Part shown: positions 20,325-29,449 of the stretch, piece after piece | Position numbering within the stretch: position 1 is the first letter of the stretch | Layout: each line of letters starts with the position of its first letter | NCBI RefSeq assembly: GCF_001729745.1 | Contig: NZ_CP017186.1 | Span: 3,224,001-3,288,000 of the forward strand | Direction of reading: 5' to 3' | Origin: Enterobacter hormaechei subsp. hoffmannii | Lineage (GTDB): Bacteria > Pseudomonadota > Gammaproteobacteria > Enterobacterales > Enterobacteriaceae | DNA length: 64,000 nt | Made by a program: the position numbers and the translations under genes | The notes under the pieces: model-generated | Seen by the model: only the letters and a program-made list of their open reading frames with translations | The model's database searches: none | Told to the model about the DNA's origin: nothing

Positions 20325-22652
20325 TTAGCGATCTAACTCAAAATTGACCGTCGCCGTTTGTCCGGTTTCATCTAATACAACTAACTGATATTTACCCGGT
20401 AAATATAATTGCAGTGAATAATTCTTCTGATGTCCGTCCAGCGGTTCTCCATTCAAAAACCACCATCGTTGCCCCTCCCCGCCGCTGGTTGAAACGAACA
20501 GGGTCATGTTTTTCTCACCCGGAAGACGTTTAATTACCGCCCCTTCTCTGACGCCTGACAACATCAGCGGCGCCGCATTATGGTTATCCAGCGGAGGGCA
20601 AACCGCTGAACGGGCGGGGAGACGAGCTGCCCGTTTTTCGGCAGCAGGCAGCCAGGGCTCCAGAGGCAGCGGCCAGACATCCAGCACTTTTTCTGTCGCA
20701 TCAGGACAATCCGCTGCGACGCGTTTGCCTTCTTTATCCAGCCAGACCGGGAAACGGATCCCGCGAATCCCCTCTTGTTCCGGCAGCAGCAGCGTAGGCG
20801 GTTCACTGCCTTCCAGCAGCCAGGTTGACAGCCGACGCCGACAGTTTTCGTTCCCTTCAGGCAGGGACTGGCCCCCCGGCCAGCAAATCACGCCCCGTCC
20901 TACGCTTGCAGGACGCGGATCGCGCGGCAGACGGGCTTCATCCACCATCGAGCGGGACTGAAGCATGTTATTGACCTGATTCAGGAGCGGAACTGCGCTG
21001 GCGAAACCAAACTGCCCGGCAACGGGCGTGCCGTCCGGACGTCCGGTCCAGATTCCAATGACATACCGGGCGTTCAGCCCGATGGCCCAGGCATCCCGGT
21101 AGCCATAGCTGGTGCCCGTTTTCCACGCCAGCGGCGCAACCTGGGGCAGCGCACTGTCCGGCAGGGGCTGTGCTTCACTGGCGAGAATGCGACGAATGAT
21201 CCACGCCGCCCCCTGCGACAGCAGCGGACGTTCGATCAGCGGATCGCCCGGCTGTAAACGCAACCGGCCCGCCTTACCCTGACGCGCAAAGGCACTATAG
21301 GCGGCAGCGATATCAGCCAGGCGTGCGCCTGCGCCCCCCAGGATCAGGGAGAGGTTGGGCTGCGCCCCCGCGGGGAGTATGAGCGGTAATCCCGCGTTGC
21401 TCAGCATGCCTGCAAAACGTTTTGGGCCGTACGCTTCCAGTACCTGCACCGCAGGCAGGTTGAGGGAACGCACCAGGGCTTCGCTCATGCTGACCGGCCC
21501 ATGGAAACCGCTGTCAAAGTTGCCGGGGCGATAATCCCCCGTTTTTCTTGGAACATCCTGTAATAACGAAGCGGGATGGATCAGGCCATCGTCCAGCGCC
21601 ATGCCATAGATGAATGGCTTGAGGACCGATCCCGGCGATCGGATCGCATTGACCATATCCACGTGACTAAAGCGACTGTCATCATTGATATCTACCGAGC
21701 CTACCCAGCCACGCACTTTCATGGATGTATGATCCACGACGATCATCGCCAGCGAACTGCGGGCAGGCAGGCGCGATTTCCAGTTCATTGCCAGCTCTTC
21801 AAGCTGTCGTTGCAAAGCTGCATCCAGCGTGGTGACTATTTTTGTGTCGCGGCTTTTACTCAACATCATGCGGGAAAAGAGCGGCGCCAGCTGCGGCATC
21901 TGCCGTGGGGCCAGCCAGACCGGCTCTTCACGGGACTCTTTCACCTGCTTCTCAGACCAGACGCCCTGAGTCAGCATGCGGTCGAGCACTTTGTTCCGCG
22001 CCGCTTCGGCACGTTCCGGCCAGCGGTCGGGGCGCAGACGGCTGGGTGCCTGTGGCAGTACAGCCAGCAGCGCCGCGTCGGAATAGCTCAGCTGAGACGG
22101 CGGTTTGCCAAGATAAGTCCAGCTTGCCGCGCCCACGCCCTGCAACGTGCCGCCAAACGGGGCACGGTTGAGATACAGCGTCAGGATTTCACGCTTGGAG
22201 AGATGCCACTCCAGCTGCATCGCCCGCCACAGCTGACGAATTTTACCGCCAAAGGTACGCGGATGCGGATCCAGCAGGCGTGCCACCTGCATGGTAAGCG
22301 TGCTCCCGCCAGAAACCACTCTCCCGGCGGTGAGATCCTGCCAGGCGGCACGCAGTACAGAAAGCGGATTGACGCCAGGGTGATCCCAGAACCAGCGATC
22401 TTCATACTGGATCAGCGCCTCAAGATAGCGTGGGGAAACCTCTTCAATGGTAACCGGATAGCGCCAGATGCCTTCGCTGTCGGCAAAACGCCACAACGGA
22501 ACACCCTGCTCATCCACCACCACTCGCGCAGGGTTGACCTCTTTCAGGGGCAACGGCCACACGCGGTCAGCGGCGACAATCAGCCCCCCTGAAAAGAGAA
22601 GCGCTCCCGCAAGCCACAGCCAGCGGGAGCGAATCAGGCGTGCTATCTGCAT
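20325..22652 (-). CDS. pbpC: Penicillin-binding protein 1C
   Basis: Bifunctional class A peptidoglycan synthase. An N-terminal membrane anchor (about residues 10-30) precedes a GT51 glycosyltransferase domain with YEDRWFWDHPGVNP and the GGSTLTMQVARLL signature. The transpeptidase domain shows SPGSVLKPF (SxxK), RSLNLP (SxN) and WKTGTSYGYRDAW (KTG). A C-terminal BiPBP-type domain is present. I start at the ATG at 22650-22652, one base after the yfhM stop (TAAGATG), giving 775 residues against 770 in E. coli. A TTG four codons earlier is possible. Pairing with yfhM is conserved across proteobacteria. Confidence 0.95.
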   Translation of the reverse strand: MQIARLIRSRWLWLAGALLFSGGLIVAADRVWPLPLKEVNPARVVVDEQGVPLWRFADSEGIWRYPVTIEEVSPRYLEALIQYEDRWFWDHPGVNPLSVLRAAWQDLTAGRVVSGGSTLTMQVARLLDPHPRTFGGKIRQLWRAMQLEWHLSKREILTLYLNRAPFGGTLQGVGAASWTYLGKPPSQLSYSDAALLAVLPQAPSRLRPDRWPERAEAARNKVLDRMLTQGVWSEKQVKESREEPVWLAPRQMPQLAPLFSRMMLSKSRDTKIVTTLDAALQRQLEELAMNWKSRLPARSSLAMIVVDHTSMKVRGWVGSVDINDDSRFSHVDMVNAIRSPGSVLKPFIYGMALDDGLIHPASLLQDVPRKTGDYRPGNFDSGFHGPVSMSEALVRSLNLPAVQVLEAYGPKRFAGMLSNAGLPLILPAGAQPNLSLILGGAGARLADIAAAYSAFARQGKAGRLRLQPGDPLIERPLLSQGAAWIIRRILASEAQPLPDSALPQVAPLAWKTGTSYGYRDAWAIGLNARYVIGIWTGRPDGTPVAGQFGFASAVPLLNQVNNMLQSRSMVDEARLPRDPRPASVGRGVICWPGGQSLPEGNENCRRRLSTWLLEGSEPPTLLLPEQEGIRGIRFPVWLDKEGKRVAADCPDATEKVLDVWPLPLEPWLPAAEKRAARLPARSAVCPPLDNHNAAPLMLSGVREGAVIKRLPGEKNMTLFVSTSGGEGQRWWFLNGEPLDGHQKNYSLQLYLPGKYQLVVLDETGQTATVNFELDR

Positions 22653-22653
22653 C

Positions 22654-25600
22654 TTACGGAACAACGATCAGCGGGCCACTGGCCGCCCCCGTTGCCCGCC
22701 ACTGCGGAACATACATGGACTCGACCATAGGAACAGGCACCTGGTAGGTTCCTGGCGTAACGGCACGGGCCAGGTAAACCAGCGTGACCGGCTGACCTTC
22801 ATTGACCGGCACGGCGGCCACAAAGCGATCGTCGCGGAATTCCATGTGCTGAATATCAGACTGTTGCATCTGATTCAGCAGGTTTTGCACTTCACTGCCG
22901 CTGTCCTGCAAGCTGGCGCTGCTGCTCGCCAGATTCTGGTTTTCCAGCTCCAGACCTGCCGGGAGCAGATCCACCACCAGCGCATCCGGTACGTTCTGGC
23001 TGGCCTTCACTTCCAGCCACACCAGAACCAGCTCACCGCTCTTAAGTGAAGAGAGCGACTTGCTGCTGCCGTCTGTCGACAGGATATGACGTTCAATCTG
23101 CAAGACGTGAGAAGATGGCTGGGGCGCATACTCCGGATAGCCAGTAGTGTCCAGTCGTACCCACAGCGGCGTCGTGCCGGTATTCGTCACCTGCAAGGCA
23201 CCAGGCTGGTCGCCGTTCAGGTTTTCTACCTGCGCTTTATCACTGCTCTGGGTCTGTTCAGAGAGGGTGGTCGTTGCCTGCCACGCGCCTGACAAGGTTT
23301 GCAGTGAACGTCCAGCCAGGAACAGCGCATTGCTCTCCTGGGTTGACAGCCAGCGCTGGCTGAACGCGTCTTCAGATAACGCGTTCAACAGCCTGTTTTG
23401 CGCATCCGGCAGCAGCTTGTACTCTTCCAGCAGGGAGAGCATCAGGGCATTATCACGCAGCTGGCTGCCGTAATCCGCCATCCAGTTTCGGCTGTCGTTA
23501 CGGGGTGTTTTGAGAGCCAGATCCAGCGCCTGCTGGCTGCGCGGTGTATCCCCCATCAGTTTGAGTGCCATGCCCAGCTGCATCAACGGAAGCCCGGAAG
23601 CGGCCTGAGCGTGGCGATCCCAGATTTCACGCAATGCACCGAGCGGCGCTTTTTGCTGACGAGCCAGCACCAGCGAAGCATACGCCTGGACAGCAAATTT
23701 GCTGGCCTGGGTGTCGTCGCTGTAGCGGATGGACATCATCCCCGGATCCTGTAAATAGCGCAGCAGTCGGCTGTTGGCGTTATTCACCGCCTCGGCAGGC
23801 ACGCTGTAACCCTGCTCCCCTGCCCGCACCAGGAAGTCCGTAACATAGGCGGTCAGCCAGTACTCTTCCGGGCCGTTTTTATCCCACAAGGCAAAACCGC
23901 CATCGTCACGCTGCATTTGCAGCAGACGGGAGATGCCGATATCAATGGCCGCACGGCGTTTATCGTCGGTGTCGCCTTTAATGCCCAACGCCGTAAGCTG
24001 TGCCGCGTTGGTGTAGAGGGACGGGAACAGGCCGCTGGTGGTCTGCTCAAGACATCCGTATGGATAGGCCTGAAGTTCACGAATGTAGCGCGCCAGGTTC
24101 AAAGGTGGTTTACCGCTGAGCAACAGCTGTCCCTGTAGCGTGGCAGGCGAGAAACCGTCGATATGCTGTGCTGGCGCGCTCCAGGATTCGCCAGGGTTCA
24201 GCATCGTGCCCGTATTCACCGTTTGCGCCGGGAATGCGGGGCGTACACCAATTTTCCAGCTCTTCTGCTGCGGCGCAAACGTCTCACCAGGGAGCTGAAG
24301 CCCCGTCACCTGAGCAGTTACTTCACCATCGCCATAGCCTTCCAGCGCGCGCACCGGAATAAACAGAGTGCTACGAGCGCCAGGCGGCAGCTTAACCGGC
24401 TCTGGCTGAGCACCTTCGAGCGACACCTTACCGGTTGCGGTTAACGCAATGTTCAGCGTTTGCGGCTGGTCAGTAAGGTTGGTCAGGTCCAGCGTCAGGC
24501 GAGAGGTATCGCCACTTGCGAGGAATCGCGGCGTGTTAAGCTCGGTGATAATCGGAGCCGCCACAATGATTTTGTTTTCGCTGCTGCCGAAATCGTCTTC
24601 CGTCCAGGCCTGCGCCATCAGACGCAGTTCGCCGTTAAAATCGCCAATCGGCAGCGTGATGGTGCCTTCACCGTTGGCATCAAGCCTAACCGGCTGCGCC
24701 TGCTGAGCAATAATGGTGACATGGTTCACCGGTGGCTTACCGCCGCGTTTCAGTTCATCGCCGTCTCCGCCAAAGCGCAGTGCGGCCAAACGTCCCTGAC
24801 CTTCAATCACCTGGCCATAAACATCATAGATGTCCGCGCCATAGCGCTTCTGACCGAAGAAAGCTTCCCACGGATCCGGCGTGACGTAGTCGGTAATGTT
24901 CAGCACGCCGCTATCAACAGCCGAGACCAGCACGTTCACCTTCTGTGGCACAGCCCCCTCTTTTACGCTGGCTTTCACTTTCACAGAAAGCGTCTGGTTC
25001 GGACGCATTTTTTGTGGGTTATCAAGTGCGATGCTCAGGCGACGATTTTCGTCCCCCATTGGCAGATGCAGCAGACCAACCGCGCGTTTTGGCGTGGCGG
25101 ATTTAGATTTATCGCCAGGACGAACCACCAGCGTGCTGAGGTAGAGATCGTGACGTTTCCAGGCCTTATCCACCGGAATGGCGAGATCCAGACCGTTAAC
25201 CGGTACGTCGATCTCTTTCCACCACAGTGGCCCTTCGCTGGATTCGATCATTGCATAGCCCTTGCCTGCGGCCGGCGCTGCAATATGCAGGTTGATGGTA
25301 TCGCCTGGCTGATAGGATGGCTTGTCCAGTTTCAGCGTCACACGATCCGGGCGAGCAGCACCCGTGCCATCGCTGTTATCCTGCCAGCTGTACCCCGCCC
25401 AGAAGCGCACGCTGCTGACCATGTTATCAGGGGCTTTCACTTCCAGACGGTATGAGCCCCACTCCACCGGGAAGGTGACTTTACCGGTTTCATCGGCCTT
25501 GAGGTTAAGTTCCTGCTCGCCCTCAACGAGATCTTTTTGATCAAACTGAGACTGCCAGCCCTCGCTCTCGGACCAGTTCCAGAAATAGTCGCGACGCTCA

Positions 25601-27606
25601 CGGACCAGACGCACCTGCAGACCAGATACCGCTTTTTTCGCCCCGCTGGCATCGGCATAGACGATGTCAAAGCTGGCGTTGCCGTTCTCATCGACAATCG
25701 GCTGGTTGACGGTGGTATCGGTGCGGTAGTCGTACACGGCCTTGCTGGCGAACTGTGGGCGGATCCCCGGAAGTTCAGCCGCAGGCCAGATAGCCTGCTC
25801 GGCGCGTCGCGTTACCGGACGCCCGCCTGATTCCAGCAGGCTGGCTTGCAAAATCAGTTGCAGCGGCGAGTGCACCTCTTTCCACTGGCTTTCGGTGGTA
25901 ACCTGTCCGCGCCCCTGTTCGTCCAGCGTAAGCTGCACTTCATCCAGGCTGCGGCTCAGGTTCTCCTCGGCAATATCACCGAACTGGAAGCCAGGCAGTG
26001 CAGGCACCGCGTCACGTAGCGGACGCAGGAAAAGCTGGCCTTGCAGAGAATTACCGTTAGCCGGCGCGCCATACAGGTAATAGCCCACAACGTTAAAGTC
26101 CACATCCTCCTGCGGGGAAACCGGCGTTTTTTGCCCGGTCAGATTCAGCGCCATACGCTCAGGCATAAAATCTTCGACGTGGAAATCCCACATGCGCTGC
26201 TGGTTATCCCCCGTATTGGCGCGAATATGCCACATGCCGGTCTGGGCGCCGCTATCAAGCGAATAGTTGAAGCGATAAAGGCCGTTCTCAGGTTGCACAA
26301 CGACCGTACGCGCTACCTGGCCGTCCGGACGCAGCACGTCAAGTTTTACCGGCTGCTCGGGAAGCGGTTTGCCATCGCTGTCGCGAAGCAGGCCGTTAAG
26401 GATCACCGTTTCACCCGGACGATAGAGATCGCGCGGGCCAAACATAAAGAACTGTTTGCTGTAACCCGGGTTACCGGCGATATCAAACTCCGCCAGATCC
26501 AGCGCCGGAAGTTTGAGATCAAGAAGCGTGGTCTGGCCATCTTTACTGGCCAGGATCAGCGCGGCTTCTTTATCGGTTTCCAGTTTCGCATGACCATCGG
26601 CGTCGCTGTTCGCCTCGGCCAGAGTCTGCCCTTTATCGTTCAGAAGGGTAATGGTCACGCCTGACTGCGCCGCACCGTTTTCAAGACTCTGGGTGAAGAT
26701 GTCCAGGCGGTTATGATAACGGTGAGCGGACAGCCCAATATCACTTAAGGTAAAGAGCGTCGCGGCGTTACTGTAGTTATAGTGACCAGCCTGATTCATC
26801 ACGGCGATATAGACGCCAGACTGCTGGAGCGGCTTAATATCTTTGAGCGGCAGGAGCAGTTTTTCACGCGTGTTGCGCGCCGGGTTGAGGTCGAAACGGC
26901 CGGTGTAGACCAGTTCCGCCATCTTCAGCAGGTTGTCAGATTCCCAGTTGGTCAGCGAGTTACGGTACTCCCACTGGCTGACAAACGAGGCCAGCGACTC
27001 CGGCTTAACGCGGTAGAAGTTCACGTCCACATTGTTGACGTTGAGCGCCATCACCGGCAACCCTTCCACCACTTTACCCGGCAGCAGCGATCCGCGGCTG
27101 GCGAATCCGACCGTCGGTTCAACATCCCGGGTGGTGATCGCTTTTTCATAGTCAATGCCGAATGTCGCTTTGTTCAGCGCGAGCAAATTACGCTCGACGG
27201 TGACGACCAGATTACGATTCGGCTCCAGATGGCGCAGGCGCAGCTCTTTCAGATTGGAGGCCAGTTCCCAGGCGCCGTCCACTTTGCCACTTTTTTTATC
27301 CACCACATGCACCGTTTTCGCAAAATCCTGGCTGGGATCCAGCGGTACAGAGAAGGTCAGAACCAGTGTCGCAGCACCGTCGAGTTGCACTTCAGAGGCA
27401 TCCAGCAGCGTCAACGCCTTACCCTGACTCTGCGCGGCCAGCTTAGCCAGCTTTTCAGGATCCGGTTTTGCCGGGGTTTTCTGTTCTGATGTAGTAGACG
27501 CTGCGGGGGCAGCGGCCTGAGGTTTGTCATCGCTGTTATCACAGCCGGCAAGCGTAAAGGTGGTGAGCAGCGCGAGAGAGATCGCAGCTAAGCGAAACGG
27601 TTTCAT
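22654..27606 (-). CDS. yfhM: Bacterial alpha-2-macroglobulin lipoprotein YfhM
   Basis: Very large periplasmic lipoprotein thought to trap attacking proteases, working with PbpC, which repairs the damaged wall. The signal ends in TLAGC with lipidation at Cys21. Multiple beta-sandwich MG-type domains fill the N-terminal 1100 residues. The thioester motif CLEQ is intact with Cys1185 (codon 24052-24054), followed by the alpha/alpha thioester domain. At 1650 residues it matches E. coli YfhM (1653). Asp follows the lipidated Cys; in E. coli that is an inner-membrane retention signal. It is translationally adjacent to pbpC. Confidence 0.96.
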   Translation of the reverse strand: MKPFRLAAISLALLTTFTLAGCDNSDDKPQAAAPAASTTSEQKTPAKPDPEKLAKLAAQSQGKALTLLDASEVQLDGAATLVLTFSVPLDPSQDFAKTVHVVDKKSGKVDGAWELASNLKELRLRHLEPNRNLVVTVERNLLALNKATFGIDYEKAITTRDVEPTVGFASRGSLLPGKVVEGLPVMALNVNNVDVNFYRVKPESLASFVSQWEYRNSLTNWESDNLLKMAELVYTGRFDLNPARNTREKLLLPLKDIKPLQQSGVYIAVMNQAGHYNYSNAATLFTLSDIGLSAHRYHNRLDIFTQSLENGAAQSGVTITLLNDKGQTLAEANSDADGHAKLETDKEAALILASKDGQTTLLDLKLPALDLAEFDIAGNPGYSKQFFMFGPRDLYRPGETVILNGLLRDSDGKPLPEQPVKLDVLRPDGQVARTVVVQPENGLYRFNYSLDSGAQTGMWHIRANTGDNQQRMWDFHVEDFMPERMALNLTGQKTPVSPQEDVDFNVVGYYLYGAPANGNSLQGQLFLRPLRDAVPALPGFQFGDIAEENLSRSLDEVQLTLDEQGRGQVTTESQWKEVHSPLQLILQASLLESGGRPVTRRAEQAIWPAAELPGIRPQFASKAVYDYRTDTTVNQPIVDENGNASFDIVYADASGAKKAVSGLQVRLVRERRDYFWNWSESEGWQSQFDQKDLVEGEQELNLKADETGKVTFPVEWGSYRLEVKAPDNMVSSVRFWAGYSWQDNSDGTGAARPDRVTLKLDKPSYQPGDTINLHIAAPAAGKGYAMIESSEGPLWWKEIDVPVNGLDLAIPVDKAWKRHDLYLSTLVVRPGDKSKSATPKRAVGLLHLPMGDENRRLSIALDNPQKMRPNQTLSVKVKASVKEGAVPQKVNVLVSAVDSGVLNITDYVTPDPWEAFFGQKRYGADIYDVYGQVIEGQGRLAALRFGGDGDELKRGGKPPVNHVTIIAQQAQPVRLDANGEGTITLPIGDFNGELRLMAQAWTEDDFGSSENKIIVAAPIITELNTPRFLASGDTSRLTLDLTNLTDQPQTLNIALTATGKVSLEGAQPEPVKLPPGARSTLFIPVRALEGYGDGEVTAQVTGLQLPGETFAPQQKSWKIGVRPAFPAQTVNTGTMLNPGESWSAPAQHIDGFSPATLQGQLLLSGKPPLNLARYIRELQAYPYGCLEQTTSGLFPSLYTNAAQLTALGIKGDTDDKRRAAIDIGISRLLQMQRDDGGFALWDKNGPEEYWLTAYVTDFLVRAGEQGYSVPAEAVNNANSRLLRYLQDPGMMSIRYSDDTQASKFAVQAYASLVLARQQKAPLGALREIWDRHAQAASGLPLMQLGMALKLMGDTPRSQQALDLALKTPRNDSRNWMADYGSQLRDNALMLSLLEEYKLLPDAQNRLLNALSEDAFSQRWLSTQESNALFLAGRSLQTLSGAWQATTTLSEQTQSSDKAQVENLNGDQPGALQVTNTGTTPLWVRLDTTGYPEYAPQPSSHVLQIERHILSTDGSSKSLSSLKSGELVLVWLEVKASQNVPDALVVDLLPAGLELENQNLASSSASLQDSGSEVQNLLNQMQQSDIQHMEFRDDRFVAAVPVNEGQPVTLVYLARAVTPGTYQVPVPMVESMYVPQWRATGAASGPLIVVP

Positions 27607-27727
27607 CCTATGTCCCTGGCCTGAGGGGCCTGTTGGTCGTCGTCCGGATAAGTATTATCCGCAAGTTTCGTTAATACAAAAAGTCCAATTTTATAATCTG
27701 GAAAGCGCCTCGCAGAATGGCATCGCG

Positions 27728-27739
27728 CTCGCATGCGAG
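27728..27739. promoter_or_regulatory. Palindrome CTCGCATGCGAG, possible operator
   Basis: Perfect 12-base palindrome in the yfhM/PTS divergent region. Its centre is 39 bases from that of the next palindrome. The regulator is unknown. Confidence 0.35.
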
Positions 27740-27741
27740 GG

Positions 27742-27757
27742 TGGAACCGCGATCACA
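27742..27757. promoter_or_regulatory. CRP-like site upstream of the alpha-glucoside PTS gene
   Basis: TGGAA-N6-TCACA: one half site is perfect and the other has three of five matches to TGTGA. Catabolite control of a sugar PTS operon would be expected, but the match alone is modest. Confidence 0.3.
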
Positions 27758-27766
27758 CAGCGTAAC

Positions 27767-27778
27767 GTAACATGTTAC
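27767..27778. promoter_or_regulatory. Palindrome GTAACATGTTAC, possible operator
   Basis: Perfect 12-base palindrome about 115 bases upstream of the PTS start codon. It resembles operators of sugar regulators with two-fold symmetry. The RpiR-type protein encoded at 31752 is one candidate ligand. Confidence 0.45.
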
Positions 27779-27790
27779 CTTTCGCGTCAT

Positions 27791-27805
27791 TTGTTTTTAA
27801 AACAA
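27791..27805. promoter_or_regulatory. AT-rich palindrome TTGTTTT-T-AAAACAA
   Basis: Perfect seven-base arms around a single T, in the promoter region of the PTS gene. It could be an operator or simply AT-rich promoter DNA. Confidence 0.3.
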
Positions 27806-27892
27806 GAAGATAGCTGGATAAGCTCGCATCATGCCTGCTAGTTTTATGACCATGACGCACCCCGAGTGCGCGGTTCAATAAGAGAGAAAGCC

Positions 27893-29437
27893 ATGCAACG
27901 AGCCGTGAACGCCCTACAAAATTTCGGAAAATCACTTTACGGACCTGTACTTATCTTACCTATCGTCGGTCTGTTTATCGCCTTTGGGAATGTGCTGGGT
28001 AACGGCAATCTGGCCGAGTACCTGCCGTTTCTCGGCCATCCGCTGATCCAGAGTGTCGGCCAGTTGATCGCCAAATCTGCCGTGTCGGTGCTGGTCAACC
28101 TGGCGCTGGTGTTTGCCGTCGGGATCCCCATTGGCCTGGCAACCCGAGACAAAGGCTACGCGGCGCTGATTGGGCTGGTGACCTTTATCGTATTCATTAA
28201 CGCGATGAACGTGACGTTACAGCTTCAGGGAGAACTGGCCGCTGCGGAGCAGATGAAAGCCGCCGGACAAAGCATGGTTCTGGGCGTCCAGGTGCTGGAG
28301 ATGGGCGTTTTCGCCGGGATCCTGACCGGGGCGCTCTCCGGTTATCTGTACAACAAATATTCCGGTGTCCAGTTTAACGGCGCGATGGCGATATACTCCG
28401 GCCACTGCTTTGTCGCGATTGTGATGTTGCCAGTCTCTATGCTGCTCGGCGTGGTCATGAGCGAACTCTGGCCGTACGCACAGCATGGAATAAGCGCCCT
28501 GGCGCTGGCGATCAAAGGGTCCGGTCCGTTTGGGGTGGCGATCTACGGTTTCCTTGAACGCATTCTGGTGCCGACGGGCCTGCATCATCTGGTCTATACG
28601 CCGTTCCTGTATACCGAACTGGGCGGTACGCAGGAGGTGTGCGGTACGGCTTACCAGGGCGCGCGCAATATCTACTTCGCCGAGATGGCCTGCCCGGACG
28701 TGAAGCAGCTCAGCAGCACCGTGGTGTGGGATGCTCGCGGCATCAGCAAGATGTTCGGCCTTCCCGCCGCCGCGCTGGCGATGTACATGACCGCGAAGCC
28801 AGAGCGTAAAGCGATTGCGAAAGCCATTCTGATCCCGGCGGCGCTGACCTCGCTGCTGGTCGGCGTAACCGAGCCGATCGAGTTCTCTTTCCTGTTTGTC
28901 GCCCCGCTGTTGTTCGTGGTGCATGCGGTGCTGACCGGCATTGGCATGATGCTGTTCACCCTGTTTGGCGTTCACGCCATCGGCGCCAACGGAATTATCG
29001 ATTTTATCCTCTACAACCTGCCGCTCGGCACGGAAAAGTCCAACTGGCCCATGTACATCGTGGTCGGGCTGATCATGTTCGCCCTTTATTTCGTGGTGTT
29101 CCGCTTCCTGATCCTGCGTTTCAACATGAAAACGCCCGGTCGTGAAGATGACGATCGGGAGACGCGCCTCTACAGCAAACAGGAATACCAGGCGAAGGGA
29201 AATAACGACGGGCTGGGCGAATCGATCGTCGTCGGTCTGGGCGGTCGGGAAAACATTCAGGTGGTTGATAACTGCTATACCCGCTTACGCGTCACGGTGA
29301 AGGACGTCGCCATCATCGACGAACCGCGCCTGAAAGCGACCGGCGCGAAAGGGATTATCAAACAAGGTAACAACGTTCAGGTGGTCTACGGGCTGCATGT
29401 CAAAAAAATGCGAGAAGCCGTTGAGACGTTTCTCTGA
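27893..29437 (+). CDS. PTS EIICB permease, alpha-glucoside type
   Basis: Phosphotransferase-system sugar permease with the EIIC membrane domain first (about residues 15-400) and an EIIB domain at the C-terminus (about 430-514). The phosphorylated cysteine is Cys461 in VDNCYTRLRV (codon 29273-29275). EIIC shows VTEPIEFSFLF and GVHAIGANGIIDF, typical of the glucose/maltose-glucoside family. I start at the ATG at 27893 after AGAGAAAG; the nine-codon upstream extension is unsupported. No EIIA domain is present, so it presumably uses the glucose EIIA. The GH4 partner next door supports alpha-glucosides such as maltose or sucrose isomers. The exact sugar is not known. Confidence 0.88.
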   Translation: MQRAVNALQNFGKSLYGPVLILPIVGLFIAFGNVLGNGNLAEYLPFLGHPLIQSVGQLIAKSAVSVLVNLALVFAVGIPIGLATRDKGYAALIGLVTFIVFINAMNVTLQLQGELAAAEQMKAAGQSMVLGVQVLEMGVFAGILTGALSGYLYNKYSGVQFNGAMAIYSGHCFVAIVMLPVSMLLGVVMSELWPYAQHGISALALAIKGSGPFGVAIYGFLERILVPTGLHHLVYTPFLYTELGGTQEVCGTAYQGARNIYFAEMACPDVKQLSSTVVWDARGISKMFGLPAAALAMYMTAKPERKAIAKAILIPAALTSLLVGVTEPIEFSFLFVAPLLFVVHAVLTGIGMMLFTLFGVHAIGANGIIDFILYNLPLGTEKSNWPMYIVVGLIMFALYFVVFRFLILRFNMKTPGREDDDRETRLYSKQEYQAKGNNDGLGESIVVGLGGRENIQVVDNCYTRLRVTVKDVAIIDEPRLKATGAKGIIKQGNNVQVVYGLHVKKMREAVETFL

Positions 29438-29449
29438 AAGGAGCTAAAG

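Larger units (their letters stand above)
27607..27892. other. Divergent regulatory region between yfhM and the alpha-glucoside operon
   Basis: 286 bases with no credible gene and an AT-rich half toward the PTS gene. It contains three short perfect or near-perfect palindromes and a CRP-like half site, listed separately. No confident -35/-10 pair could be assigned for the plus-strand operon. Confidence 0.6.

Noticed and set aside
21576..22592. 338-codon plus-strand open frame
   Set aside because: Antisense shadow of pbpC.
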